Shown piece by piece: positions 43,733 to 54,785 of a stretch of DNA of 64,000 nt; position 1 is the first letter of the stretch, and each line of letters opens with the position of its first letter. The position numbers and the translations under genes were made by a program. The notes under the pieces are model-generated. The model searched no databases and was not told where the DNA came from. It worked only from the letters and a program-made list of their open reading frames with translations. The stretch spans positions 771,921 through 835,920 of the forward strand of contig JAMXIF010000222.1 of NCBI GenBank assembly GCA_028583685.1, written 5' to 3'. Source of the stretch: Petaurus breviceps papuanus. Its lineage: Eukaryota > Chordata > Mammalia > Diprotodontia > Petauridae.

Positions 43733-43954
43733 CCATTTAACTAATGAATTAAAACTAGGAACCAGCTTTATGAAAAATAGAGCAATAAAATAGATTAACC
43801 ATTGGTTAATTTGATTAAAAAAAGAAAGAATAAAACTGAATTACTAGTGTCAAAAATGAAGGTGAATGCTTATATAAGACTTATTTTACCCCATTATATG
43901 CCAATGAAACAGACAATTTAAGTGAAATGGATTGAAATTTAACAAAATAAAATC

Positions 43955-44046
43955 TTTCTAGAATCTAGTTTGAATTCAGTCAAAGGGCCTCACTTGAGGA
44001 CCCAGAGGGCCACATGTGACCTTGAGGCCAAAGGTTCCCCACCCCT
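43955..44046 (-). mobile_element. hAT-type DNA transposon terminus inside L1
   Basis: 'ttgaattcagtcaaagggcc', 'gagggccacatgtgacc' and 'ggccaaaggttccccacccctag' are the inverted form of the piece at 31683-31800, ending in the terminal-repeat-like CCCCACCCCTAG. L1 ORF2 sequence lies on both sides. Only about 90 bp, so either a tiny internally deleted copy or a remnant. Confidence 0.7.
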
Positions 44047-45674
44047 AGCTTAGATTAACAGAAGAGGAAATAGAATACTTAAATAACCCTATTTTAGAAA
44101 GAGCAACTTAACAAACCATTAATGAGCTTCCTAAGAAAAAATGGACCAAATGGATTTACAAGTGAATTCTACCAAAAAATACAAACACACACACACACAC
44201 ACACATACACACACATGCCCAAACCCCAATGTATCCCAAATAATATGTAAACTATTTGAAAAAAAATCAGTAAAGAGGGGATTTCATTAAATTCCTTTTC
44301 AGATACAAATATGGTTTTGGTACCTAAACCAGGTAGACCAAAAACAAAAAGAAAACTATAGACCAATTTCCTTAATGAATATTGATACAAAAAAATTAAA
44401 TAAAATACTAGCAAAGAACTATGAACAGGTGGGATTTATACCAGGAATACAGGGCTGCTGGATGGAAAATCATCAGTATAATTGACCATATCAATGAAAA
44501 CAAGAACAAAAATTATAAGATTGTGTTGATAGATACAGAAAAAGCTTTTGATAAAATTCATTGATATCCATTCCTATTAAAAATCTAGCAATCAATGAGG
44601 CCTTTTTCAAGATGGTAAATAATATCTATATAAAATGAAGAACAAGTATTATCTGTAATTGAAATATATTTGAAGCCTTCCCAATAAGATCATGAGTGAA
44701 GAAAGTATGTCCTTTATCAGCACTATTATTTGATATTGTACTACAAAACCTACCTATAGCAATAAGACAAGAAAAATAAATTGAAGGAATTAGAATAGGC
44801 AATGCAGAAACTAAACTATCACTCTTGGCAAATGACATGATAATAGACCTAGAGAATCAGCTAAAAGAACTAGTTGGAACAATTATCAACTTCAACAAAG
44901 TTGCAGAATATAAAATAAACCCATGTAAATCATCAGTATTTTCATATTTTGACATTGAAGTTCAGTAGGAAGACATAGAAAGAGAAATTTCCATTTAACA
45001 TAACTGCAGAAAATATAAACTACTTGGTAGTCTACCTGCCAAGAAACCCAATTAGAAACACTTTTCCCATCGATAAAGGCAGATCTAAACAACTAGAGAA
45101 ATGATTTAAATAATTTTTCCCAAATTACATGTCAAGATAACTTTTAATATTAATTTTATAGGATTTTGAGTTCCAAAATTTTCTCCATTTGCTCTTCCCA
45201 AAATGGTAGGCAGTTTGGGAGAGGTTATACATGTGCCATCATGTAAGACATATTAGTCACAGTTTGAAAGAAGCAGATCAAAAGAAGAAAAAAGAATAAA
45301 GAAAGGGAAAAAAGCATGCTTCCCTTGGCATTCAGTCCGTCAGTTGTTTATCTGTACATGGATACCATTTTCCTTCAAGAGTTTCTGTACTTAGATCATT
45401 GTGATAAGAGCTGTGTCATTCTCAGTTAATAATCACACAATGTTGCTGTTACTGTGTACAATGTTTTCCTACTTTTGCTCATTTCACTTTGCCACAGTTC
45501 ATACAAGCATTTCAAGGTTTTTCTGAAGCTGCTTGTTCATCATTTCTTATTGCACAATAGTAGTCCATTACATTCATACACCACACTTGTTCAGCCATTC
45601 CTCAGTTGATGGACATTCCCTCTATTTCCAATATTTTCCCCTCAAGAAGAGAACTGCTATAAATATTTTTGCAT

Positions 45675-46004
45675 CTATATTCCTTTCTCCTTTTCAATGA
45701 TGTCTTTGGGATACAGACCTAGAAGTGGTATTGCTAGGTCAAAGGGTATGCTCAGTTTTATAGCTCTTTGGGCATAGTTCCAAAATGCTCTCCAGAATGG
45801 TTGTATCAGTTCATAGCTCCACCAACAGTGCATTAGTTCCCCAATTTTCCTGTATCCTCTCCAACATTTATCATTTTCTGTTTTTGTCGTATTATACAGG
45901 TGGTACCTCAGAGTTGTTTTAATTTGCATTCCTCCAATCAAAATGGATTTACAACACTTCTTCATATGCCTATAGATAGCTGGAAACTGCCTGTTCTTAT
46001 CCAT
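45675..46004 (-). pseudogene. L1 ORF2 C-terminal fragment
   Basis: A 109-codon remnant of the ORF2 C-terminal region: 'WRGYRKIGELMHCWW...LIQPFWRAFWNYAQRAIKLSIPFDLAIPLLGLYPKD'. This matches the L1 'CWWECKLVQPLWKTVWRFLK...IPLLGIYPK' region by pattern. Confidence 0.88.
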
Positions 46005-46614
46005 TGAAATTTATCAATTGGGAAATGGCTTATATTCTTATAAACTTGACTCAGTTTGAGAAAGGAGTCCTTTATCACAGACACTTGCTGTTAACATTGC
46101 TTTCTAGCTTTCTGCTTTACTTCTAATCTTTGTTGCATTGGCTTTGCTTGTGCAAAAGCCTTTTAATTTAATATAATGAAAATTATCTATTTTATATTTT
46201 GTAATGCTCTCTATCTCTTGTTTAGTCATAAATTCTTCCTGTCTCCATAGACGTGACAAGTAGATTGTTCCTTGCTCTTCTAATTTGCTTATGGTGTTAC
46301 TCTTGATGTCCAAATCATGAATTCATTTTGTCCTTATCTTGGTATATGGTGTGAGATGTTGGTCTATACCTGATTTCTGCCCTATTGTTTTCAAGTTTTC
46401 CCAGGAGTTTTTGTCAAATAGTGAGTTCTAATGTCAAAGGGTGGAGTTTTTGAGTTTATCAAACACTAGGTTACTATCGTCATTGACTACGTTGTCTTGT
46501 GTACCTAATTTATTCCACAGATCCACTGCTGTATTTCATAGTCAGTACCAGATAGTTTTGAGGATTACTGCTTTACAACATAGTTTTAGATCTGGTATGG
46601 ATTGGCCATCTTCC

Positions 46615-47834
46615 TGTAATGGCAAGCAAACAAGTAGTTAGCACCTTGTTTCAGTTGAGCCTTGTGATTATGTCAAGTATTTGTTAAGAAACAACTTGTG
46701 AAACCCCACAGGGGGAGGGACTTGCCAAAGACAGGAACAGGAAGGATATAAGAGGTTGGTGGAAAGGGAGGAGCTAATGACCAGATAAAAAGCTGAAAAC
46801 AAGCTGGTAGAGAGCAGAATTGAGAAGGGAACACTTGTGGTGGCAGCACTTTGTTGCGTCTGTGTTGATTTTTGTTTTTACCACTTTGTACAGAAGCCCT
46901 GGGACCTTACTGGGAGCCCTGAAAGAGGATTTTCTTGTTGTCTCTTTACAGAAGTCCTGGAGGAGGGTTTTGGAGGTCCTGGAACTATACTGATAATTTG
47001 TGTTGAGTTCTCAGTCTTTGCGGATCTGTGTTGATTTCACAGGCAGAAAGTGAATTGATGATGGTGCCAGCAATGTGTACAAGTGTTGTTTTGGCTCTGT
47101 TAAGCTTTATCTTCCCAGAAACAAAAATGTGAAGGACTTGAGTTGGACTGGGCACTGTGAGCTTCAATATGGAACTGTATTGAGGAACTGAACATGGAGC
47201 TGGATGAGGACTTGGACGGGGAGCTGAGAGCTGCCTACCTGTGAATCCAGGTTACTATTGGGTAGATTCAGGCAGGAGCTGGACCCATGGAAGAGGAACC
47301 ATGGAATTGGGAGCCAGCCTTGAATCAATGTGAAAAGAACTCTCCTTGGATACTTAGTGCTGACTGAGAAGATCATGATTTACTGTGGTTTAGGGGTGGG
47401 AGAACTTTGTATGCTATACCTTGTACCTCTTAAGGATGATTGAGTTAAGGATGATTCGAGACTAATCTCCAATCAAGAAGAAAGAAGACTTTTTGACTGA
47501 GAGATTAAGACAATTTGACCTATGAGGGGAGATATTTGACCTTGTTACTTTGTATACCTTAAGGAAGATTGCTCCTTAAGGATGATTGACTTAATGACTT
47601 ACTGAATGATATCTTTTGTTTAAAACTATGTGGCCACTTTGGTGAAAACGATGTGGTCACTTTAGTGATAAGTGGTTATGTTATAACATTGTGAATGCTA
47701 TACTTTGGTTTCTGTGAATGTTTTGCTTTAGTTTACTGCTGAATAAATAGAGAGTTCACTATACTGTATGACCAGAACCTTAAAACTATTCATAGCAGCT
47801 GTCGTCTGGAAAGTTGCTTGTGCTTGGTTTTACA
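46615..47834 (+). mobile_element. Solo LTR of an endogenous retrovirus, family A-related, inside the antisense L1
   Basis: TGTAATGGCAAG...TTTTACA (1220 bp), flanked by CTTCC and CTTCT, a 5-bp target duplication with one mismatch. TATA-like GATATAAG at 46745 and AATAAA at 47742-47747. A block near 46890-46980 (GAGCCCTGAAAGAGGATTTTC...) and the 3' end resemble family A, so it is a diverged relative. L1 ORF2 sequence continues directly on both sides. No internal region; solo LTR. Confidence 0.82.
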
Positions 47835-48510
47835 CTTCTTTTGTATTATTTTCATTAATCCTCTTTATATTCTTGAACTTTTGTTCTTTCAGATGAATTT
47901 TGTTATTTTTTTCTAATCCTATTAAATAATTTTTTGGTAGTTTGATTGGTATGGCACTGAATAAGCAAATTAGTTTAGGCAGAATTGTCATTTTTATTAC
48001 ACTGCCTTGACCTACCAATAAGTAACTGACATTTTCCCGGTTGTTCAGATTTGACTTTATTTGTGTGAAAAGTGTTTTGTAATTGTGTTCATATAATTCC
48101 TGGGTTTATTTTGGCAGGTAGAATCCTAAGTATTTTATATTGTTTACAGTTATTATAAGTGGAATTTCTCTTGGTCTCTCTTGTTGCTAGGCTTTGTTGG
48201 TTATATAAAGAAATGCTGATGATTTATGTGGTTTCATCTTATATCCTGTAACTTTGCTAAAGTTGTTAATTACTTCAAGTAATTTTTAGTTGATTATAGT
48301 TCTCTAAATATACCATCATATCATCTGTAAAGAGTGATAGTTTTGTTTCCTCATCTCCTATTTTAGTTCCTTCAACTTATTTTTCTTCTCTTATTGCAAA
48401 AGCTAACATTTCTAGTACAACACTGATAATGGACCTCCTTGCTTCACCCTTGCTCTTATTGGGAAGGCTCCTAGTTTATCCCCATTACAGATAATTCTTG
48501 TGGATAGTAT

Positions 48511-48747
48511 TTAATAGATACTGCTTATCATTTTAAGGGATGCTCCTTTTATCCCTATTCTCTCTAGTGTTTTTTTTTTTAATAGAGATCTGTGCTGTAT
48601 TTTGTCAAAAGCTTTTTCAGTATCTATTGAGATAATCATATGATTTCTGTTTTCTCTATTATTGATATGATCAATTAGGTTGATAGTTTTCCTAATATTG
48701 AACCAACCCTGCATTCCTGGTATAAATCCAACCTGGTCATAGTGCAT
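48511..48747 (-). pseudogene. L1 ORF2 reverse-transcriptase fragment
   Basis: A 78-codon frame covering the RT palm: [20 protein letters not shown], then [13 protein letters not shown]. The first catalytic aspartate lies in DTEKAFDKI. The intact frame is short; the FTDDM motif follows in another frame at about 48320. Confidence 0.92.
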
Positions 48748-49108
48748 AATCCTTGCAATATATTGCTGTAATCACATTGCTAGAATTCTGTTGAAAATTT
48801 TTGCATCAATATTCATTAGGAAAATTGGTCTATAATTTTCTTTCTTAGTTTTAGTACTTGCTGGTTTAAGTATCAGTACCACATTTGTGTCATGAAAGGA
48901 ATTTGATAGGACTCTTTCTTTGCTTATTTTCTCAAATAGTCTATATAGTGTTGGGATTAATTGTTCTTTAAATATTTAGTATAATTCACTTATGAACTGG
49001 CCCTGGGAATTTTTTTCTTAGGGAATTCATTAACTCTAGTTCAATTTCTTTTTCTAAGATCTGGTGATTTAAGCATTCTGTTTCTTGATTTGTTAATCTA
49101 GGTGATTT

Positions 49109-49254
49109 GGGCCAGCTAGGTGGCTCAGTGAATAGAGCACCGGCCCTGGAGTCAAGAGGACCTGAGTTCAAATCTGGCCTCAGATTCTTACCACAAAACT
49201 AGCCGTGTGACCTTGGGCAAGTCACTTAACCCCAATTGCCACGCCAAAAAGCAA
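49109..49254 (+). mobile_element. tRNA-derived SINE, WSINE1-like, inside L1
   Basis: Full-length, close to consensus. Flanked by AATCTAGGTGATTT (49095-49108) and AATCTAGGTAATTT (49255-49268), a 14-bp duplication with one mismatch. L1 ORF2 resumes exactly after it. Younger than its host L1. Confidence 0.95.
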
Positions 49255-50452
49255 AATCTAGGTAATTTATATTTTTGTAAATATTCATTGATTTCACTCA
49301 GAATGCCAGATTTATAGGAGTATAATTGGCCAAAATATTTCCTAATGATTGCTCTAATTTATTCTTCATTGGTGGTGATTTCACCCTTTCATTTTTGATA
49401 CTGGATACCTGGTTTTCTTCTTTCTTTTTTAAAAACAATATTAACCAATGGCTTATCTATCTTAGTGATTTTATTTTTCATAAAACCAGCTTCTACTTTT
49501 ATTTATTAGCTAGACTGTTTTTTTTCAACTTTCAATTTTATTATTCTCACCTTTGATTTTCAGGATAGTAAATTTGATGCTCAAATTTAATTTGTTCTTT
49601 TTCTAGTTTTTTAATTGCATGCCCAATTCATTAATCCACTCTTTCTTTATTTTGTTGATGTAAGAATTTAGAGAAATAAATCCCTCCACCTCAAGTACTG
49701 CTTTGACTGAATCCCACAAATTTTGGGATATTTTCTCTTTGCTGTCATTTTCTTTAATGAAATTATTGATTGTTTCTTTGATTTTTTCTTTGACCCATTT
49801 ATTCTTTAGGATTGGATTATTTAGTTTCCAATTAATTTTAACCTACCTCTCCCCTACCTTTTGTTGTAATTTTTGTTGTATTATGATGTGAAAATAATAA
49901 TCTAATATTTCTGCATTCTACATTTGATTTTGAGAATTTATTCCCTAATACGTGATCAATTTTTGGCTAGGTGTCATGTGCTTCTAAGAAAAAGGTATAT
50001 TCCTTTCTGTTTCCATTCAGATTTCTCTAAAGGCTTGTCACATTTAACTTTTCTAATATTCTATTCACATCCTTAATTTCTTTCTTTTTTATTTTATGGT
50101 TGTATTTATCAAGTTTTGAGAGCGAGTAGGTGAGGTTCCTCACTAGTATAGCTTTATTGTTTGTTTCTTTCTGTAAATCACTCAACTTCTTTAAGAATTT
50201 GGATGCTATACCACTTTGTGCATATGTGTTTAATACTGTTATTAATTAATTGTCCATGGTACTTTTTTTAAAGCAAGATGTAGGTTCCTTCTTTATCTCT
50301 TTTAGTTAGATCTATTTTTTTTCTTTTGCTTTGTCAGAAATTAGGATTACTACCCCTGTTTTTTTTTTTTTAAACTTCAGCTAAAGCATAATATATTCTA
50401 CTCCAGCCTTTTATGATTACTCTGTGTGTGTCTCTCTGCTTCAAGTGTGTTT

Positions 50453-50604
50453 TTTTTACCTTTTTTTTTGTAGAGCACTTGGGGTTAAGTGACTTGCCCA
50501 AGGTCACATGGCTAGTTTTGTAATAAGTGTCTGAGGCTGGATTTAAACTCAGGTTCTCCTGACTCCAGGGCCAGTGCTCTATTCACTTGCCACATAGCAC
50601 CCCT
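50453..50604 (-). mobile_element. tRNA-derived SINE, WSINE1-like, inside L1
   Basis: Antisense copy with poly-T start, 'gtgacttgcccaaggtcacatgg' and 'tctcctgactccagggccagtgc'. Flanked by AAGTGTGTTT at 50443-50452 and 50605-50614. It interrupts the L1 endonuclease coding region. Confidence 0.94.
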
Positions 50605-52518
50605 AAGTGTGTTTCTTATAAACAACACATTATAGGATTCTGTTTTTTGATCCACTCTACTATCAGTTACTGTTTTATGGGAGAGTTCATCCCATTCACA
50701 CCCACAGTTATGATTATGAATTGCATATTTTCCTCCATCTTATTTTCCTCCTGTTTATCTTCTCTCTCCTTTCATCTTTTCTCTCCTTGACAGTCTTTTG
50801 CTTCTATCTATGACCTCCCCCAGTCTGTCTTCTCTTCTGGCAGTCCTCCTCACCCCTTACTTAATCTCCTCCCCTCCTAACTTCCTGTCAGGCAATATAG
50901 ATTTCTTTTTTCTTCCTGCTTTATTAACTTCTGGTTTGCATCATTCATTTCCACCAGATTTTGAGTTACAAATACTCTACCTGATTTTCCCCTCTCCACC
51001 ACCCCAAAATAGAGGTCCCACAGGATAGCCTCACCTCCAATCTTCTCTCTCCCATATCTTCTGCCATCCCCCTTCGACTTTTCCAGTAGGGCATGGTAGA
51101 TCTCCATGCCCCAGTGCTTGTATATCTTATTTCCCAATTACATGTAAAATAATATTAATAAGAGTATATATTTGCTTTTAAAACTTTGAATTCCAGATTC
51201 ATTCCCTTCCTGCCTTGTCACCCACCCTTACTGGGAAGATAAGCTGTTCAGTATAGGTTGTACATGTGTAGCTATGCAAAACATTACCACAGTAGATATA
51301 TTGTAAAAGGCTGACTATATTTCCCTCCCTCCTATCCCACCTCCCACTTGTTCTATTCTCTACTTTGATCCTGTCCCTTTTCAAAAGTGGGTGCTTCCAA
51401 CTTCCCTCCCCCCCAGCCTAGCCTCCCTTCCATCATTCCCTCTCTTATCCCCTTCCCCCCTACTCTCCTGTAGGGTGAGATACCCTATTTAGTGTGTATG
51501 TCATTCCCTTGTCAAGCCAAATTCAATGAGAATAAGGTTGACCCATTCCCTTTTGCCTTCCTTTTCTTCCCTGCCATTGTAACCATTTTCTCTTGCCTCT
51601 TGTATATGAGATAGTTTACCCCATTCTGTCTCTCCCCATGTCCTCTCATTATATTCCTCTCTCACCTCTTAATTTTACCTTTTAAATATCTTCCCTTCCC
51701 ATTAAATTGGTCCTGTGCCTTCTATCTATGTATACCTGTAAACATATATACACACATTTATATATGTATTCATATGCCCATATACCCTCCTATATAGACA
51801 TATATATTTCTATTCCCTTCAACTATTCTTATACTGAGAAAAGATTCATGAGTTTCAGTTATCATTTTTCCATGTAGGAATGCAAATAGTTCAACTTTGA
51901 TAGGTTCCTTATGATTTCTTTTCCCTGTTTACCTTCTCATCCTTCTCTTGCTTCTTGTATCTGGATGTCAAATTTTCTATTCAACACTGGTTTTTTCATC
52001 AAAAATGCTTGAAAGTCCTCTATTCCACTCAATGACCATATTTTCCCCTCAAACATGATACTTAGTTTTGCTGGGTAGGTGATTCTTGCTTTTAATCTGT
52101 GATAGTAATGGCAATTAAAGATTCCCCTGTATTGGCTTGGTTTTCAAATTGATTGTGTTAAAACCCAGAGCTTGTTAATCCCACCTGTGGGATAGACTTT
52201 TTGATGTGAAAAGAAAGTCCTGAACTGGGAGGAGCTGGTGACGTAGATTTGGAGAGACAAGAGAGAGGTGGAAGATCTTTTTTGGAAGCAGCACCTCGTG
52301 GAGAGAGAGAGACTAAGAGAATTGCTGGTGGCCGCTTTGAATTGCCCTGGACTTTTGAGACCTGCCCCCTGAGCTGCCAAGGACTGAGGAGACATGGCTG
52401 TTTTGCTGGTACTTTGTCTGTCTGTTTTGATGTTGTTTTGCCAGATCTGTCCACTGGTGAAAGACAGTCCTTTTGTTGAAGAAGTCCTGGAACCTGGCTG
52501 TTCGCTAAGAAGCCCTGA

Positions 52519-52870
52519 GACTGTCCTGCAGACAGAGAGTGAATACTGTCCACTGGTGAGGGACAGTGCTGTTGTTGCAGGGGTCTGGAGACTGTCCTGC
52601 AGACAGAGTGAATACTGTCCACTGANNNNNNNNNNNNNNNNNNNNNNNNNNNNNNNNNNNNNNNNNNNNNNNNNNNNNNNNNNNNNNNNNNNNNNNNNNN
52701 NNNNNNNNNNNNNNNNNNNNNNNNNCTGAGACTGTCCTGCAGACAGAGAGTGAATACTGTCCACTGGTGAAGGACAGTGCTGTTGTTGCAGGGGTCTGGA
52801 GACTGTCCTGCAGACAGAGTGAATACTGTCCACTGGTGAAGGACAGTGCTGTTTTTGCAGGGGTCTGGGA
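52519..52870. repeat. 71-bp tandem repeat in LTR, interrupted by gap
   Basis: At least four units of GACTGTCCTGCAGACAGAG... ending in GGGGTCTGGA. The sister LTR has about 1.8 units (27517-27645). True copy number here is unknown because of the 100 N. Confidence 0.92.
52626..52725. other. Assembly gap (100 N)
   Basis: Exactly 100 N inside the 71-bp tandem repeat. Confidence 0.99.
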
Positions 52871-54785
52871 GCCTTTCTGTTGGTTCAGAAGCCCTGAAGA
52901 AGGATTTTCTTGTTGTATGTTTACAGAAATCCTGGGAGAGGGCTTTGCTAATGTGTTCAGGGGTTCTAGGACTGTTCTACAGACAGAGGATAAATTCATG
53001 AAGGGACTGGCAATGTATCTTATGGCCTTGCTAAGCCTTGTCTCCCCAGGAACTAAGATTGCTGAGAACTTGCCTCCTGTCAAGATGAAGAAAAGACCTC
53101 CATTTGGGTATTAAGTGCTGTGTTTAAACTTGATGTAACTCTGGGGTAGATTCAATTGTGATCCAGGGGTGGGGAACTTTTGACCTTATTGTGCTCTGTG
53201 ATTGACAAATGAAGGTACTTTACCTATGTTTGGAAACTAATCTCCATTTGAGAAGAGGGGTTTTGTGGTGGACCAAATGAAGGTATAGCCTAGGGGTGGA
53301 GAAGTATTTAGAACAGGGACTTTGTAATTGATTGAATGATTGGAAGGTCCTGGGGTGGGGTAGTACTTGGAGATTATTTAATCACATTTAGTAAATGCTG
53401 TATTTTGAATGATGTCATGTTTTAATCTTCTCTGTTCTTGGTTGGTCACTGAATAAAATGGAGAGCCCCTATGCTGGTATTCTGAACCTTGGGAAGTTGC
53501 CTTTCCTTGGCATTACATTACATAATCCCATCTCCTTTTGCCTCCAGAATATGATATTCCAAGCCCTTCGATCCCTCAGTGAATAAGCTGCAGATTCTGT
53601 GTTATCCTGATTGTGTTTCCACAATATTCAAATTGTTTCTTCCTGGCTGCTTGTAATATTCTTTCCTTGATCTCGGAATTTCACAACCTGGCTATTATAT
53701 TCCTAGGAGTTTTCTTTTTGGGTTCTTTTTCAGGAGGTGATCAGTGGATTCTTTGAAACTCTATTTTGCCCTCTGGTTCTAAAACATCAGAGCAGTTTTC
53801 CTTGAGAATTTCTTGGAGGGTGATTTCTAGGTTTTTTCTTTGATCATGGCTTTCAGGTAGTCCAATAATTTTTAAATTATCTCTCCTGGATCTATTTTCC
53901 AGGTCAGTTAAGGTCCTCTATGGCCCATAACCAGCTCGTATTTTCCTTTGAAGCTTTTGGTGCAGGAGTTCTGACTTCACTGTCTTCCTCCTGTTCCATG
54001 CTTTGCTCCTTTTTGTCCCCCAAATAGGAGTCTGATGTTGGAATCTTCTGTCTGCTTTGTTTCCTTTGCCTGGTCATGTTGCCCCTCAGTCACTTGACCC
54101 CTGGGCTTTTTGCCACAGTAGGACTCTGCCACCAGATAAGGGAGCTTTCATCCCAAATGCTGGGGTTTTCTCAGCTGCCGGATGTATTAGTTGTGTACCT
54201 CTCTGAAGCCTCCACACGCTCTGGCAAGCTGGTCACACACCCCGGACCTCCACCCTAGACCGCAATCCAGATGCAAGAAGGTTAAAACAAGAGTGATTAC
54301 CCCTCAGACTGGTCGCTCGGTTCCCCTACACTCTGCAGTCCAGAAGTTGATGCTGCCATGGGGCTGCGGCTGCATGGCCTCCTCAGCTGCTTCTTGCCCA
54401 GGGGAAAAAGCTGATGCATTCCCAACTATTGGATCCCAAAGTCCACATGGCTCTGACCTCTCACTTTGTCCTTAGCCTTTATGTGTTGATAATTTTGCAA
54501 ACCACAACAGTTGCTGGAGTCCCTCCAGCTGGTGGTTGGTCAGGCCTCGCTGAGGCTAAAATCTCTGGTTTGCTTGGGGCTGCGGTTGGCTCCCACAGCG
54601 CTGCGCTGGCCGATTCCTGCCAGCCTATTGAGCTGTTCTCAGTGGAAGTTTAGCTTATCTGTGTCATTTTGTGGGTTCTGTAGCTCCAACGTTTGTTCAG
54701 AATCCCCTTTTTACATTAATTGGGGAAGGTGAAAGCTGGAGCCCTGCAGAAGTCCTGTTTCTACTCCATCATCTTGATTCCAGCC

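Larger units (their letters stand above)
41850..45105 (+). mobile_element. L1, sense, 5' UTR to ORF2 reverse transcriptase (piece 1 of 3)
   Basis: Starts near 'gatagatggtggagtgg'. A long 5' region is followed by an A-rich ORF1-like stretch (42700-43050, K/E-rich, coiled-coil type), then ORF2 from about 43140. Readable ORF2 stretches: LWDAAKTILKG-like at about 43475; [17 protein letters not shown] at about 44370; GFIPG at about 44430; DTEKAFDKI-like at about 44535. The catalytic FADD reads as LAND near 44830, so a metal-binding residue is lost in addition to many stops. The sequence stops abruptly in the connection region at 45105, where an antisense L1 begins. Continuation probably at 55770 and 59046. 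Confidence 0.75.
52098..53522 (+). mobile_element. Solo LTR of an endogenous retrovirus, family A, copy 2, inside L1 ORF1
   Basis: TGTGATAG...TTACA (1425 bp including the gap), with a perfect 5-bp duplication TAATC (52093-52097 and 53523-53527). AATAAA at 53452-53457. The 71-bp repeat starts at 52519, 52590, 52730 and 52801, with the gap in between. L1 ORF1 sequence continues across it, as shown by the uninterrupted relative at 57910-57970. Confidence 0.9.
45108..54785 (-). mobile_element. L1, antisense, near full length, with nested inserts
   Basis: Right to left: a 5' UTR ending 'ctactccatcatcttgattccagccc' (54785); ORF1 (about 54050-53523, then 52097-51850 after the LTR); a roughly 1-kb spacer (50800-51830); ORF2 starting near 50740 (IITVGVNGMNSPIKQ, the NxNGLNSPIKR motif), with endonuclease to about 49900; reverse transcriptase with [11 protein letters not shown] near 48620 and FTDDM near 48320; C-terminus with IPFDLAIPLLGLYPKD at about 45720; and 3' UTR to 45108. 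Without inserts it is about 6.7 kb. Stops break both ORFs, so it is inactive. Confidence 0.8.

Noticed and set aside
52519-52870. CRISPR-like array
   Set aside because: The 71-bp units are contiguous with no unique spacers, lie in an LTR, and the host is an animal.
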